A stretch of 11,666 nt of DNA from Gemmatimonadota bacterium (GCA_016719105.1 JADKAQ010000043.1:1-11666), one strand, 5' to 3'; numbered from the stretch's first letter, positions 1 through 6,850 are shown. Notes: a model not told the origin generated them from the sequence alone. Translations and numbers: made by a program.

Positions 1-313
1 TCTTCTCTCGCAGCAAGCCTTCGATCGCGGTGGCGGTGCGCCGCAGCGACAGGAGCGCCGCGTGGCGTGACAGGATGCCCGCTTCAAGCTGGTGCGTGAA
101 GATCGTGCTCAGCTGTGACTCGATCTGCGTCTGAAAACGCAGCAGCAGGTCGGGCATGCGCTCGAGCGTCTTCATGCCCGACAGGAGATTCGAGAATCCC
201 GTCTCCAGGTTCCGACTCAGGGCGCTGAAAGCAGCGATCTGTGCATCGATGAGGGCGTCGGTCTTGGGAGACTCGACGGTCATCTTACTGGGGAAGCGCA
301 CTTCGGTGGACAT
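1..313 (-). CDS. Partial hypothetical protein, helix-rich, second gene of a two-gene unit
   Basis: Not recognised. The frame is open from an ATG at 313-311 to the window edge, giving the first 104 residues; the C-terminus lies outside. It begins MSTEVRFPSKMTVESPK and continues as amphipathic helix, with leucines spaced like a coiled coil (around 'ALSRNLETGFSNLL' and 'LERMPDLLLRFQTQIESQL'). There is no signal peptide, membrane segment or cysteine in the visible part, so it is probably cytoplasmic. The ATG lies 12 nt after the TGA of the upstream 669-residue gene. A GAGG motif (324-327 on the complementary strand) overlaps that stop codon, so translation of the two genes is probably coupled and the products may act together. 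That partnership is inference from layout. Codon use looks like the upstream gene. Confidence 0.6.
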   Translation of the reverse strand, partial: MSTEVRFPSKMTVESPKTDALIDAQIAAFSALSRNLETGFSNLLSGMKTLERMPDLLLRFQTQIESQLSTIFTHQLEAGILSRHAALLSLRRTATAIEGLLREK

Positions 314-323
314 CGGGAGGCTG

Positions 324-327
324 CCTC
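324..327 (-). promoter_or_regulatory. Ribosome binding site GAGG overlapping the upstream stop codon
   Basis: On the minus strand the stop TGA (328-326) is followed by GG, forming GAGG 10 nt before the ATG of the partial gene at 313. The overlap of stop and Shine-Dalgarno sequence is typical of translational coupling and supports a shared transcript. The spacer is slightly long. Confidence 0.5.
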
Positions 328-2335
328 AGTCGAAGTTGGAATTGTTGTAGCGCGTGTGGCGCGCGATCGCGTCCTCACCGAGGATTCCGCTGGACACGTC
401 CGCGACCCCTTTGTCGACCCATCCGCCCACGTCATACCACGCCGGACTCCGTTCCACTCCGAGTTGTTCCGCCGTCGCGGCCTGTATCGCGTTACTCTTT
501 CGCTGGAGCTGTACCATTTGCGCCGTATTGGTGGCTGTCTGCTCAGTCGCCGCCGCCGTTCTGGCCGTGTTGACCTCGATGCGCCCCAACTGCGACACCA
601 TAGTTGTCGTATTTTGGGCCGTGCGTTCGGACGCCACCGCCGTTTTCCGCATGTTCACGGCGATGTCGCGCATAACTCCATCGCGCTTCTCATCCTCGAT
701 GCGCTTGGCACGGCTGCATTGCTGCATGGCACTGGTCATCGCGTCGCGCTCCTTGAGGAAGGCGGCATGCATTTCCCCGTGGGCCTCTCGGCGAGACTGC
801 GCGATCTCTTGCACGATGGCGGCATGCCCCGCGAGCATTGATGCGAGGAACGCGCTTTGCTTCACGTTGTAGGCGCGCTGCACGGACGCTAACCCTTCGA
901 TGGCCTCTTCCTCACCGGCCGCCTGCGCACTCAATCGTCCCTGCTCCTGAAGCAGCGATTCCACGTCACTGCGATTGCGCTGGTGCAGGTTCTCGAGTTC
1001 GGTCTGCATCGCATTGGCATACTCGAGATCGCGGCTGCGCGCGTCATGGTACGTGGCAATCCGCTCGTTCTTGTTTTCTTCCATTAGCCTGTCAAACGTC
1101 GGGAGGAGAATCTCGTCCAGCAGGCGATGCACAGGAACCGGGTTGCTGGTTTGACGACCGCACGCGCGACACTCCCAGTCACCACGCGCCATGTTGTAGC
1201 TGCAGCGCGAGTTGGCGGACAATCCGATCGGCGCGTGCGCATTCGAGTTCGCCACGGCATAGTCTCGTGCGAGCGCATCGATCTGCGCCTTGCGGTTGCA
1301 TTCCGGACAGAAGAAGTTGAACGCCGAGTAGTGGAAGTCCTGTCCGAGGTTGACGCAGAGCGGCGCCATGACGTGCTGGAGCGACAGCTCGCGCACCTCA
1401 GCGAGTCGTTCCAAGTGCCACTCGATACTCGACAGGGCATCGGTGAATTCATCAGCGCTCAGCGAACGGTCACTCCGTCGCAGTTCGATGACGGCGTCAC
1501 GGAGGCGGGCGAGTAGCCGTGGGTCGTTCGGTGGCCCAGCCAGACGGGTCGCTCGATGCAGCGGTGGCAGCGCCTCCTCCCGCAACAGCGGCACTTCCAG
1601 TTCGACCGTCTCGACGTCCGTCACGCACTGTCGCACGCGCTCAAGTGACGACGCGATCCGCGCCTCCAACCCATGAAGCGCCTGCGCATCTCCACTTAGG
1701 GCCGCCTCGGCCTCGCGCTCCTCATCTGTCAGGACGACTGGGATCGGTAACGCGAGCAGTTCCTTGTATGCCGCGATGGACGACTGAAGGGCCTGCACAT
1801 CTCGAAGACGGCTCAGGCGGAGCGTCGTCGTCCCCGCGGCTCCGCTTCCGTCCAGAAGGAGTCGACGTGGTCCGGCGGGACACAGCAGGACCGGGAGGCG
1901 AATCCTGACAACGGAGATGCGGAGACGCGTCGCTTCTCGCTCACTGTCGCTCGGCGGAGACTCCACGATCTCCACGATCTCCTCCGTCCGCTCGACGTCT
2001 TCTTCGACCTCTTGTTCGACCTTGCGCACGACCACCTGGGAGATCGAGATCAAGGACAACACGCCACCGAGGATCGCAATCGCGATCGCCAGCGACGGCG
2101 CGTTTCCGATCACGGCTGCGATCGAGAAGGCCACCGTGAGTGCGCCCAGCGCAGCGCCGAAAAAGTTCAACTGCCGCTCCTTTACCTCCTTCACTACGGT
2201 GCGCTTCACCCGCTCCGTCTTCGGTACCGTGCGGGAGCGAGCCTCCCGTCTCGGACCTGGGGGCACAAGTCGAGTGCTGAATCGAGCCGAAAGGGCGCTC
2301 GCGATTTCGTCGATTTCTGATGTCGTCAGTGCCAC
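326..2335 (-). CDS. Hypothetical membrane protein with zinc-ribbon-like module and long C-terminal coiled coil
   Basis: Family not recognised. The GTG at 2335-2333 is chosen because GGAGGTT sits 5 nt upstream; the frame is also open up to a GTG at 2413, but that one has no such site. The product is 669 residues with no frameshift. Order of parts: a basic, helical N-terminus (about 31-56); two hydrophobic segments (about 57-77 and 81-103) joined by a short NAPS turn, so a membrane hairpin with both ends probably cytoplasmic; a very acidic helix (about 106-126); a mixed helical region (about 170-325); a zinc-ribbon-like module with CPEC at 343-346, C378 and CRAC at 389-392; and a coiled coil from about 415 to 620. 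Asn-Thr pairs at 575, 589 and 603 are 14 residues apart, as in polar layers of trimeric coiled coils. The C-terminus is Asn-rich (RYNNSNFD). There is no enzymatic motif. I infer a membrane-anchored scaffold or sensor working with the coupled downstream gene. What it senses or assembles cannot be read from the sequence. Confidence 0.85.
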   Translation of the reverse strand: MALTTSEIDEIASALSARFSTRLVPPGPRREARSRTVPKTERVKRTVVKEVKERQLNFFGAALGALTVAFSIAAVIGNAPSLAIAIAILGGVLSLISISQVVVRKVEQEVEEDVERTEEIVEIVESPPSDSEREATRLRISVVRIRLPVLLCPAGPRRLLLDGSGAAGTTTLRLSRLRDVQALQSSIAAYKELLALPIPVVLTDEEREAEAALSGDAQALHGLEARIASSLERVRQCVTDVETVELEVPLLREEALPPLHRATRLAGPPNDPRLLARLRDAVIELRRSDRSLSADEFTDALSSIEWHLERLAEVRELSLQHVMAPLCVNLGQDFHYSAFNFFCPECNRKAQIDALARDYAVANSNAHAPIGLSANSRCSYNMARGDWECRACGRQTSNPVPVHRLLDEILLPTFDRLMEENKNERIATYHDARSRDLEYANAMQTELENLHQRNRSDVESLLQEQGRLSAQAAGEEEAIEGLASVQRAYNVKQSAFLASMLAGHAAIVQEIAQSRREAHGEMHAAFLKERDAMTSAMQQCSRAKRIEDEKRDGVMRDIAVNMRKTAVASERTAQNTTTMVSQLGRIEVNTARTAAATEQTATNTAQMVQLQRKSNAIQAATAEQLGVERSPAWYDVGGWVDKGVADVSSGILGEDAIARHTRYNNSNFD

Positions 2336-2338
2336 TCG

Positions 2339-2345
2339 AACCTCC
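2339..2345 (-). promoter_or_regulatory. Strong Shine-Dalgarno site fixing the GTG start
   Basis: GGAGGTT on the minus strand ends 3 nt upstream of the GTG at 2335 (5 nt counted from GGAGG). This is close to perfect anti-Shine-Dalgarno complementarity and is the best such site in the window. It decides the start of the 669-residue gene against the upstream in-frame GTG at 2413. Confidence 0.75.
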
Positions 2346-2732
2346 GACCACGTGTCAGTATCAGCCGTGGCGAAGACTGCGCACTTATGCGTCAGACGAG
2401 CGTCAGCTGACACGGATTCTTCGCGGGGGCGAAATCAGATGGGGGACGACGCGGCGTTTTCGGGGGAACCCTTCCGGGCATCCCTTCTCTTCCACGGGCG
2501 TGCCACGCGAGACCACGATTCGCGCAGGCGGGGAGCTTCTGACGTCGAGTCGCCGCCCTTCCACTCGGTGGCGTGCGGAACAGCTCCCGCGAGCGCCATC
2601 GCAGTCGTCGGCCCACACCCACGAGTCCCATCGGCTTTATCGAGGCGAGCGCGCCATCGATTCGGCTGGACGGAGATCGAACGGGCTCGCGCCGCGCGGC
2701 CCGGCGCGCTTCGACCCAGCGTCGACTCCCCC
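2346..2732. other. Intergenic gap, no gene supported
   Basis: The 387 bp beyond the Shine-Dalgarno site separate the stop of the thiamine-diphosphate enzyme from the start of the 669-residue gene; both are on the minus strand. Open frames here are arginine- and proline-rich and look like chance frames in GC-rich DNA. The stretch should hold the promoter of the 669-residue gene, but I see no convincing -35/-10 pair. GATACT preceded by TG (2354-2361, minus strand) is a weak candidate. A perfect 10-bp palindrome GTCAGCTGAC lies at 2402-2411. A small hairpin, CGCGCC/GGCGCG (2688-2693 and 2703-2708), sits about 25 nt past the enzyme's stop and may help end its transcript; it has no T-run. Confidence 0.5.
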
Positions 2733-4310
2733 CTACTCCCCCAGCACCGCCTCGATCACCTGCGGCCCGCGCGCTGCAAACGAACGCCGCAACGCCTCCG
2801 CCAGCGACTCCGCGCTCGTCACCTGCACCGCCGGCACCCCCAACGACCCCGCCAGCTGCACGAAGTCGACCGGCGGCTGCGACAGGTCGGTCAGGGCACG
2901 GCCGCGCGTCGCCCCCGTGAGCTGCAGGCGCTGCAGTTCGTACTCCAGGATCCGGTAGCGCCGGTTGGCCAGGATCACCGTCGTCACGTCCACCCCCTCG
3001 CGCGCCAGCGACCAGAGCGCCTGCGGCGTGTACAGCGCGCTCCCGTCCGCCTGCAGGTTGATGACCCGCCGTCCCGGCGCCGCGAGTGCGGCGCCTAACG
3101 CCATCGGGATCCCGAGGCCGAGCGAGCCGCCGGTGATGTCGAGCCAGTCGTGCGGCATCGCCCCGGCGCTCGCCACCAGCGCCGGAAAGCGATTGGTGAT
3201 CGCCTCGTCGCAGACGATCGCATCCTCGGGGAGCACCGCCGCGAACGTCTGCGCAAAGGTGGCCGGGGTGAGCGGGCCGCTCGCCACCGGCGGCACGGCC
3301 CGCGGCACCCGCACCGCCTCCGTCGCCGCCGCCCCCGTCGCCTGCACCAGCGCATCCAGCGCCGCCGTCACGTCATCGGCTCCGCTGGCGAGGGTGTGGA
3401 CCGTGCATTCGGCCGGGACAAGCGACCCCGGGAGCCCCGGATACGCAAAGAAGGCCACCGGCGGCGGCGCATCCACCAGGACGAGGTGCCGCACCCCCGC
3501 CAGGAGCTGCAGCACCATCTCGGGGAAGTACGGCAGTCGCTCCACGGCGACCGTCCCCGCTCCACGCCGGATGTTGGCGGTGAACGGGGTGCTGCAGAGC
3601 TTGGCCCCGCACGCCGCCGCGATGCGCCCGCCCCGTTCGGGGTTCCGCCCTGCATCGCGCGCCGCCCAGCAGGATCACCGTCGGCTCCCCCGAGGCGAGC
3701 ACCCGGGCAATCGCCTCCACGCGCTCGCTCGCGGGGGGCGCCCCCGTGCGCGGCGCCGAGCGCGATGCAACGCTCGCGCGCAGCGCCGCCTCGCCCGCCG
3801 CCGCCTCGACCTCCCCCCACGCCGCGTCCGCCGGGACAACGAGCGTCGCAATCGCCCCCGGCGGCCCCATCGCCGCTCGCACGGCATCCTCCCCGCCGCC
3901 GCCATCGTTGCGGCTGACGGCACGGCGTGCACCCACGCCGAGACGGTTCCCGCGAGCGCCGCGATGTCGCTGTGCAGCGGCGGGTCGTTCGCCAGGTGAT
4001 AGGTAGCGTGGTCGCCGACGATGTTCACCAGCGGCGTCGCCGCGCGCCGGGCGTTGTGCAGGTTCGACAGCGCGTTGGCCAGCCCCGGCCCCAGGTGCAG
4101 GAGCGTACTCGCCGGCCGCCCCGTCACGCGCCCCCAGCCATCGGCGGCGCCGCTCGCGACCGCTTCGTGCAGCGTCAGTACCGCGCGAATCGAGGGGGCA
4201 GCGTCCAGCGCCGCGACCAGGTGCATTTCGGACGTGCCCGGATTGGCCAGGCAGAGCTCGACCCCGGACTGGGCCAGCGACCGCAACAGGAGATCGGCAC
4301 CACGAATCAT
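2733..4310 (-). CDS. IlvX-type thiamine-diphosphate enzyme (acetolactate synthase large-subunit-like), two frameshifts
   Basis: The reading frame changes twice. The N-terminal part (from ATG at 4310-4308) begins MIRGADLLLRSLAQSG and contains LANPGTSEMHLVAALD, a Glu at about residue 49 in TLHEAVASGAADGW (the family's cofactor-activating Glu) and HLGPGLANALSNLHNARR. The C-terminal part has HDWLDITGGSLGLGIP and the diphosphate/Mg motif ADGS (about 3050-3039), with its Asn 25 residues later at 2966-2964. The repaired length is about 525 residues, close to mycobacterial IlvX (about 515), which it resembles in order of motifs. The usual NN pair reads NR (ANRRY), so Mg coordination may differ. The first shift (about 3890) is repaired by one extra G in GGGG. 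The second (about 3660) lies in GGCGGCGCGCG. No ilvN, ilvC or other branched-chain gene is nearby, so the role is probably not classical acetolactate synthesis; the substrate is unknown. Confidence 0.85.
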
Positions 4311-4333
4311 GTCGTCAGAACGAAGAGGATGCG

Positions 4334-4455
4334 AACGAAGTGAGCACTCCAGCGAAAGCTGGGGTCCACCCGAGCAAACGAAGTGAGCCCCCGGCGAACA
4401 CCGGAGTCCACCCACAACAAACGAAGTGAGCCCCCCGCAACCGCCGGAACACGCC
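4334..4455. repeat. Tandem repeat, period 43 bp, hairpin-forming, in a divergent promoter region
   Basis: The 12-mer AACGAAGTGAGC occurs at 4334-4345, 4377-4388 and 4420-4431, exactly 43 bp apart. The rest of the unit also repeats: GTCCACCC occurs at 4364-4371 and 4406-4413. Each of the first two units holds an inverted repeat, CCAGC-GAAA-GCTGG (4349-4362) and CCGGCGAACACCGG (4391-4404). The third stem pair changes from A-T to G-C on both arms, a compensatory change; the innermost pair is lost in the second unit. The third copy is degenerate after its first 18 bases. The look is that of short palindromic intergenic repeats known in GC-rich bacteria. The array lies 24 to about 145 bp upstream of the enzyme at 4310 and ends about 130 bp before the deacetylase. 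Confidence 0.8.
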
Positions 4456-4572
4456 CCCGCCGCAGCACGTCCAACCTCGAGAGGCGCGCCGAAACGTTAT
4501 GCTCGGCGCCCCACTCTCGATAGCCACTCGAGACCGGCTCCGAGGGGATGAATGTCGCGCGTGGCGTCCTGC

Positions 4573-4578
4573 TATTTT
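4573..4578 (+). promoter_or_regulatory. Possible -10 box giving a leaderless transcript
   Basis: TATTTT lies 7 nt before the A of the deacetylase ATG at 4586 in otherwise GC-rich DNA, and no Shine-Dalgarno sequence precedes that ATG. The spacing fits a -10 element whose transcript starts at or next to the start codon. No good -35 box is seen 17 nt upstream (GAATGT). This is a weak, position-based call. Confidence 0.3.
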
Positions 4579-4585
4579 CCCCGCG

Positions 4586-5521
4586 ATGCTCTCCTTCATT
4601 CTGGCTCTCACGCTCGGCGCCGCGACGCTCCCCGCCGATGCACTCACGTCCGACGCCGATTCAATCGCCGTCGCCCGCACGGAACGCGCTTCCCGCGGAA
4701 CGCGGAACGCGCTTCCCGCACGGAACGCGCTTCGCCCCCCACCGTACCGCCGGACTCCCTGCGGGTCCCCATCCTGGTCTATCACAACATTCAGTCGTCG
4801 GCCGACGCCCGCGGCGTGCGCGGCGCCGACCTCACCATGCGCCCCGAGGTCTTCGCGGCGCAGATGCAGTACCTCAAGGAGCACGGGATCCCGGTCGTCT
4901 CGTTCACCGCGCTCGTCGAAGCGCTGGAAGGCAAGCGCACGCTCCGCCCAAGGCCGTCGTCATCACCTTCGACGACGGGCGCCTCAACCAGTACACCAAC
5001 GCCATCCCCGTCCTCAAGAAGCTCGGCTTCACCGCGACCTTCTTCCCTTCACGCACGCCATGGACCGCAACCCGCGCTACTTCACGTGGGCACAGTTCAA
5101 GGAGTTGCAGCAGGCGGGCCACACCATCGGTTCGCACACCTCGCTGCACGTGCGCGTGGACAAGATGAAGGACGCCAAGCAGATGCACACCGAGGTCACG
5201 GGGAGCCGCGAGCAGCTGCAGGCGAAGCTGGGCGCCACGGCCACCGAGTACTTCTCATATCCGTTCGGTGCCCTTGCAGCTGCCGGCGATTCGGCCGTGC
5301 GCGCCGCCGGCTACCGCGCCGCCCGCGCCTACACCGGCGGGCCCTGGAACAGCATCCGCGATCGCTGGCGCCTCAAGGCCGTCCCGATGACCGAGAACAT
5401 GAAGCGCTTCGCGCAGGTTGTGGATCCGTCGGCGGCCGCCGCGCTCCCGGCCACGGCCAAGCCGTCGCCCAGGCCCGGGGCGGCCACGGGCGCCCCCGCG
5501 AAGCCGCGGCCGGGACGTTAG
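4586..5521 (+). CDS. Secreted polysaccharide deacetylase (NodB/CE4 family), three frameshifts
   Basis: The family removes N-acetyl groups from cell-wall or exopolysaccharide sugars, using a metal held by Asp and His. The protein starts with a signal peptide (MLSFILALTLGAATLPADA), then a low-complexity linker, then VPILVYHNIQSS, typical of PgaB/IcaB-like members. Motif 1 is VVITFDDG (about 4959-4980, the two Asp visible), motif 2 GHTIGSHTSLH (about 5119-5151, the His-Thr-x-x-His metal ligands), and motif 3 YFSYPFG (about 5248-5268). The tail (last ~40 residues) is Ala/Pro-rich. Repaired length is about 312 residues. All three shifts are mended by one extra C: near 4736-4741 (CCCCCC), 4948-4950 (CCC before AAGGCC) and about 5045-5050 (CCC before TTCACG), which points to homopolymer loss. 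An alternative ATG at 4548 is in another frame and lacks a signal peptide. The gene is divergent from the IlvX-like enzyme; no polysaccharide synthase is adjacent. Confidence 0.85.
   Translation: MLSFILALTLGAATLPADALTSDADSIAVARTERASRGTRNALPARNALRPPPYRRTPCGSPSWSITTFSRRPTPAACAAPTSPCAPRSSRRRCSTSRSTGSRSSRSPRSSKRWKASARSAQGRRHHLRRRAPQPVHQRHPRPQEARLHRDLLPFTHAMDRNPRYFTWAQFKELQQAGHTIGSHTSLHVRVDKMKDAKQMHTEVTGSREQLQAKLGATATEYFSYPFGALAAAGDSAVRAAGYRAARAYTGGPWNSIRDRWRLKAVPMTENMKRFAQVVDPSAAAALPATAKPSPRPGAATGAPAKPRPGR
4681..4735 (+). repeat. Short direct repeats inside the deacetylase linker
   Basis: GGAACGC starts at 4681, 4697, 4704 and 4722. Three of the copies extend to GGAACGCGCTTC, two of them to GGAACGCGCTTCCCGC. 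The array encodes an Arg/Asn/Ala linker between the signal peptide and the catalytic domain, a position that tolerates length change. The first frameshift of the gene falls just after it. Confidence 0.7.
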
Positions 5522-5527
5522 GCACGC

Positions 5528-5558
5528 AAAACCCCCCACCGGAACGGCCGGCGGGGGG
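5528..5558 (-). terminator. Hairpin terminator between converging genes
   Basis: The arms are CCCCCCACCGG (5532-5542) and CCGGCGGGGGG (5548-5558), 11 bp with one A/C mismatch and a 5-nt loop. Read on the minus strand the stem is followed by TTTT (complement of 5528-5531), so it can stop the minus-strand unit coming from the glycine-rich gene. On the plus strand it starts 10 nt after the deacetylase stop but has no T-run, so it probably works less well in that direction. Confidence 0.65.
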
Positions 5559-5592
5559 TCGGATGCGGCAAACTCGCACGCATCGTTCTCAC

Positions 5593-5628
5593 TGCATCAT
5601 CTGCATCACCTGCATCACCTGCATCACC
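5593..5628. repeat. 9-bp tandem repeat TGCATCACC, four copies
   Basis: Four head-to-tail copies: TGCATCATC, then three exact TGCATCACC. They lie in the 3' region between the hairpin at 5528-5558 and the stop of the glycine-rich gene at 5679. No function is visible. The repeat is a candidate for copy-number variation. Confidence 0.8.
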
Positions 5629-5678
5629 ACGAGCGTCGCCCCCGCCCAAGCATTGCGCCTGGCGGGGCGTCCGTGGCG

Positions 5679-6692
5679 TTACGAGCAGCTCGGGCGCCCG
5701 CGCGGGAGCGCCATCGTGCAGTTCTTCACTTCGCCGTTGATCGTGATCACGACCTTGGCCGTGGCGCTGCCGTCGTAGGTGATGACCTCGCGGCGGCTGG
5801 CGGTGATCGGCGTCGCCCCGGCGAACGTCACGGTCGCGGTCATCGTGCGGATCACCGTGCCGGCCGTCGGATACGTCGGCTTGCCATCGACGATCGGGAT
5901 CTCGACCCCACGGGTCGTGTCGGCGGCCACACGCCTGGCGGTGAAGTTCCCCTTGCTCGACGTCCCGGTGGTCGACTCCTCACCGGTCGACGTCCCGGCC
6001 ACCGTGCGCTTCGTGCTCCCGGCGGCCAGCCCCGCCACCGTCCGGTCGCTCGTGTGTCCCAGCGTCGTGTTCGCCGTCAGGATCGTCGTGCTGTCGCCAA
6101 TCAGGCGCCCGATGTGCGGGGGACCCTTCCGGCCGCCCCACGACGGTCCCTTGGACGAGTCGCGCACGTAGCTCACCGTACCCGCCACGTTCGTCTTGAC
6201 CTGCACCGAGTTGGTGGTCGCGGTGTCGAAGGCCGACTGCACGACGCCAGCCGTCGTCTTGTACTGCATCTGCTGGTTCACCGTCACGCCATTCCTCGTG
6301 ACCGGGGTGCAGACAAACCATCCGGTGCCGGCACTGAAGGTGCCATCGCACGTACGACCGCCACCGTAGCGCCCGCCGAACGGTCCGTGATGGCCAAAGC
6401 CGCGCCCGGCCGACATCGACCCGGCAAACGCGTCACCCAGTCCGCCCCCCATCAACCCCTCGCGCCCGAACGAGCGCCCACCGGGGCCGGGAAGCCACAG
6501 GCTCGACACGCCGTCGGAGTCACCGCCGAAGCTCGACGTGTTGTTGGAGAACTCGGCTGGCACGGTGGTGAAGGCCGCGGTCAACGCCTGGCTCACCGTG
6601 GGCGTCGAATCGCCGGTGCCGAGGGAATCGGCGCAGGCCCCCGCGCCGATCAGAAGGGTCAACAAGGCTGCGGAACGAACAGGGCGAAACAT
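5679..6692 (-). CDS. Glycine-rich secreted protein, probable lipoprotein, function unknown
   Basis: 337 residues, intact. The ATG at 6692-6690 is preceded by GGAG with an 8-nt spacer (6701-6704), and an N-terminal export signal MFRPVRSAALLTLLIGAGAC follows. The last Cys (C20) could be a lipidation site, although the -3 position is Ala rather than the preferred Leu. Residues about 68-112 are rich in Gly and aromatic/basic residues (RSFGREGLMGGG, GRGFGHHGPFGGRYGGG). The remainder is Thr/Val/Ser-rich and probably beta structure, with four Cys after the signal (115, 128, 325, 336) that could form disulfides outside the cytoplasm. I do not recognise the family. The upstream frame happens to stay open into the neighbouring lipoprotein gene because that gene is frameshifted, so a naive caller would fuse the two; the separate Shine-Dalgarno sequence and export signal argue for two genes. 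It is last in a minus-strand series ending at the 5528-5558 hairpin. Confidence 0.75.
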   Translation of the reverse strand: MFRPVRSAALLTLLIGAGACADSLGTGDSTPTVSQALTAAFTTVPAEFSNNTSSFGGDSDGVSSLWLPGPGGRSFGREGLMGGGLGDAFAGSMSAGRGFGHHGPFGGRYGGGRTCDGTFSAGTGWFVCTPVTRNGVTVNQQMQYKTTAGVVQSAFDTATTNSVQVKTNVAGTVSYVRDSSKGPSWGGRKGPPHIGRLIGDSTTILTANTTLGHTSDRTVAGLAAGSTKRTVAGTSTGEESTTGTSSKGNFTARRVAADTTRGVEIPIVDGKPTYPTAGTVIRTMTATVTFAGATPITASRREVITYDGSATAKVVITINGEVKNCTMALPRGRPSCS

Positions 6693-6791
6693 GGTGGAGT
6701 CTCCGAAACGGGTATCGTACCGACGGTGGGGGATACGCCGGTCCCTGCCCATATGACACATGACGGAGACGCTCCCCCCACAACGAATCGC

Positions 6792-6819
6792 GGGGCGCAG
6801 CGATGGTCCGCTGCACCCC
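6792..6819 (-). terminator. Hairpin after the Ig-repeat lipoprotein, weak terminator or attenuator
   Basis: GGGGCGCAGCG (6792-6802) can pair with CGCTGCACCCC (6809-6819) around a 6-nt loop, with one mismatch. On the minus strand it lies about 30 nt after the stop at 6851 and about 100 nt before the next start at 6692. No T-run follows. It could reduce read-through between the two lipoprotein genes. Confidence 0.4.
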
Positions 6820-6850
6820 GCATGCTCCAGCCCCGTCTCGGGCCGCGAGG

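Noticed and set aside
354..872. Plus-strand open frames opposite the 669-residue gene, including one with cysteine-rich, hydrophobic stretches
   Set aside because: They are antisense shadows. The minus-strand frame has a strong ribosome site, a sensible domain order and is open for 2 kb, while the plus-strand frames have no start signal.
2402..2411. Palindrome GTCAGCTGAC as an operator of the 669-residue gene
   Set aside because: A 10-bp palindrome alone is expected by chance and no promoter boxes could be placed relative to it; it is noted only inside the gap entry.
2392..2631. Small minus-strand frames in the 397-bp gap
   Set aside because: Arg/Pro-rich translation, no Shine-Dalgarno site, and overlap with the likely promoter region of the 669-residue gene.
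1917..3098. A 393-codon plus-strand frame crossing from the coiled-coil gene into the thiamine-diphosphate enzyme
   Set aside because: It is antisense to two recognised or well-supported genes, and its composition is Ser/Arg/Pro-rich without any domain.
2733..4310. Programmed frameshifting in the thiamine-diphosphate enzyme
   Set aside because: No slippery heptamer with a downstream stimulator was seen, and similar run losses occur in unrelated neighbouring genes, so a shared technical cause is simpler.
4336..4455. The 43-bp repeats as a CRISPR array
   Set aside because: The spacers would themselves be similar to each other, there are only three copies, the last is degenerate, and no cas gene is present.
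4315..4884. Minus-strand frame with GWTPxFAG-like peptide repeats
   Set aside because: The peptide repeat is just the translation of the 43-bp DNA repeat, and the frame runs antisense through the deacetylase signal peptide.
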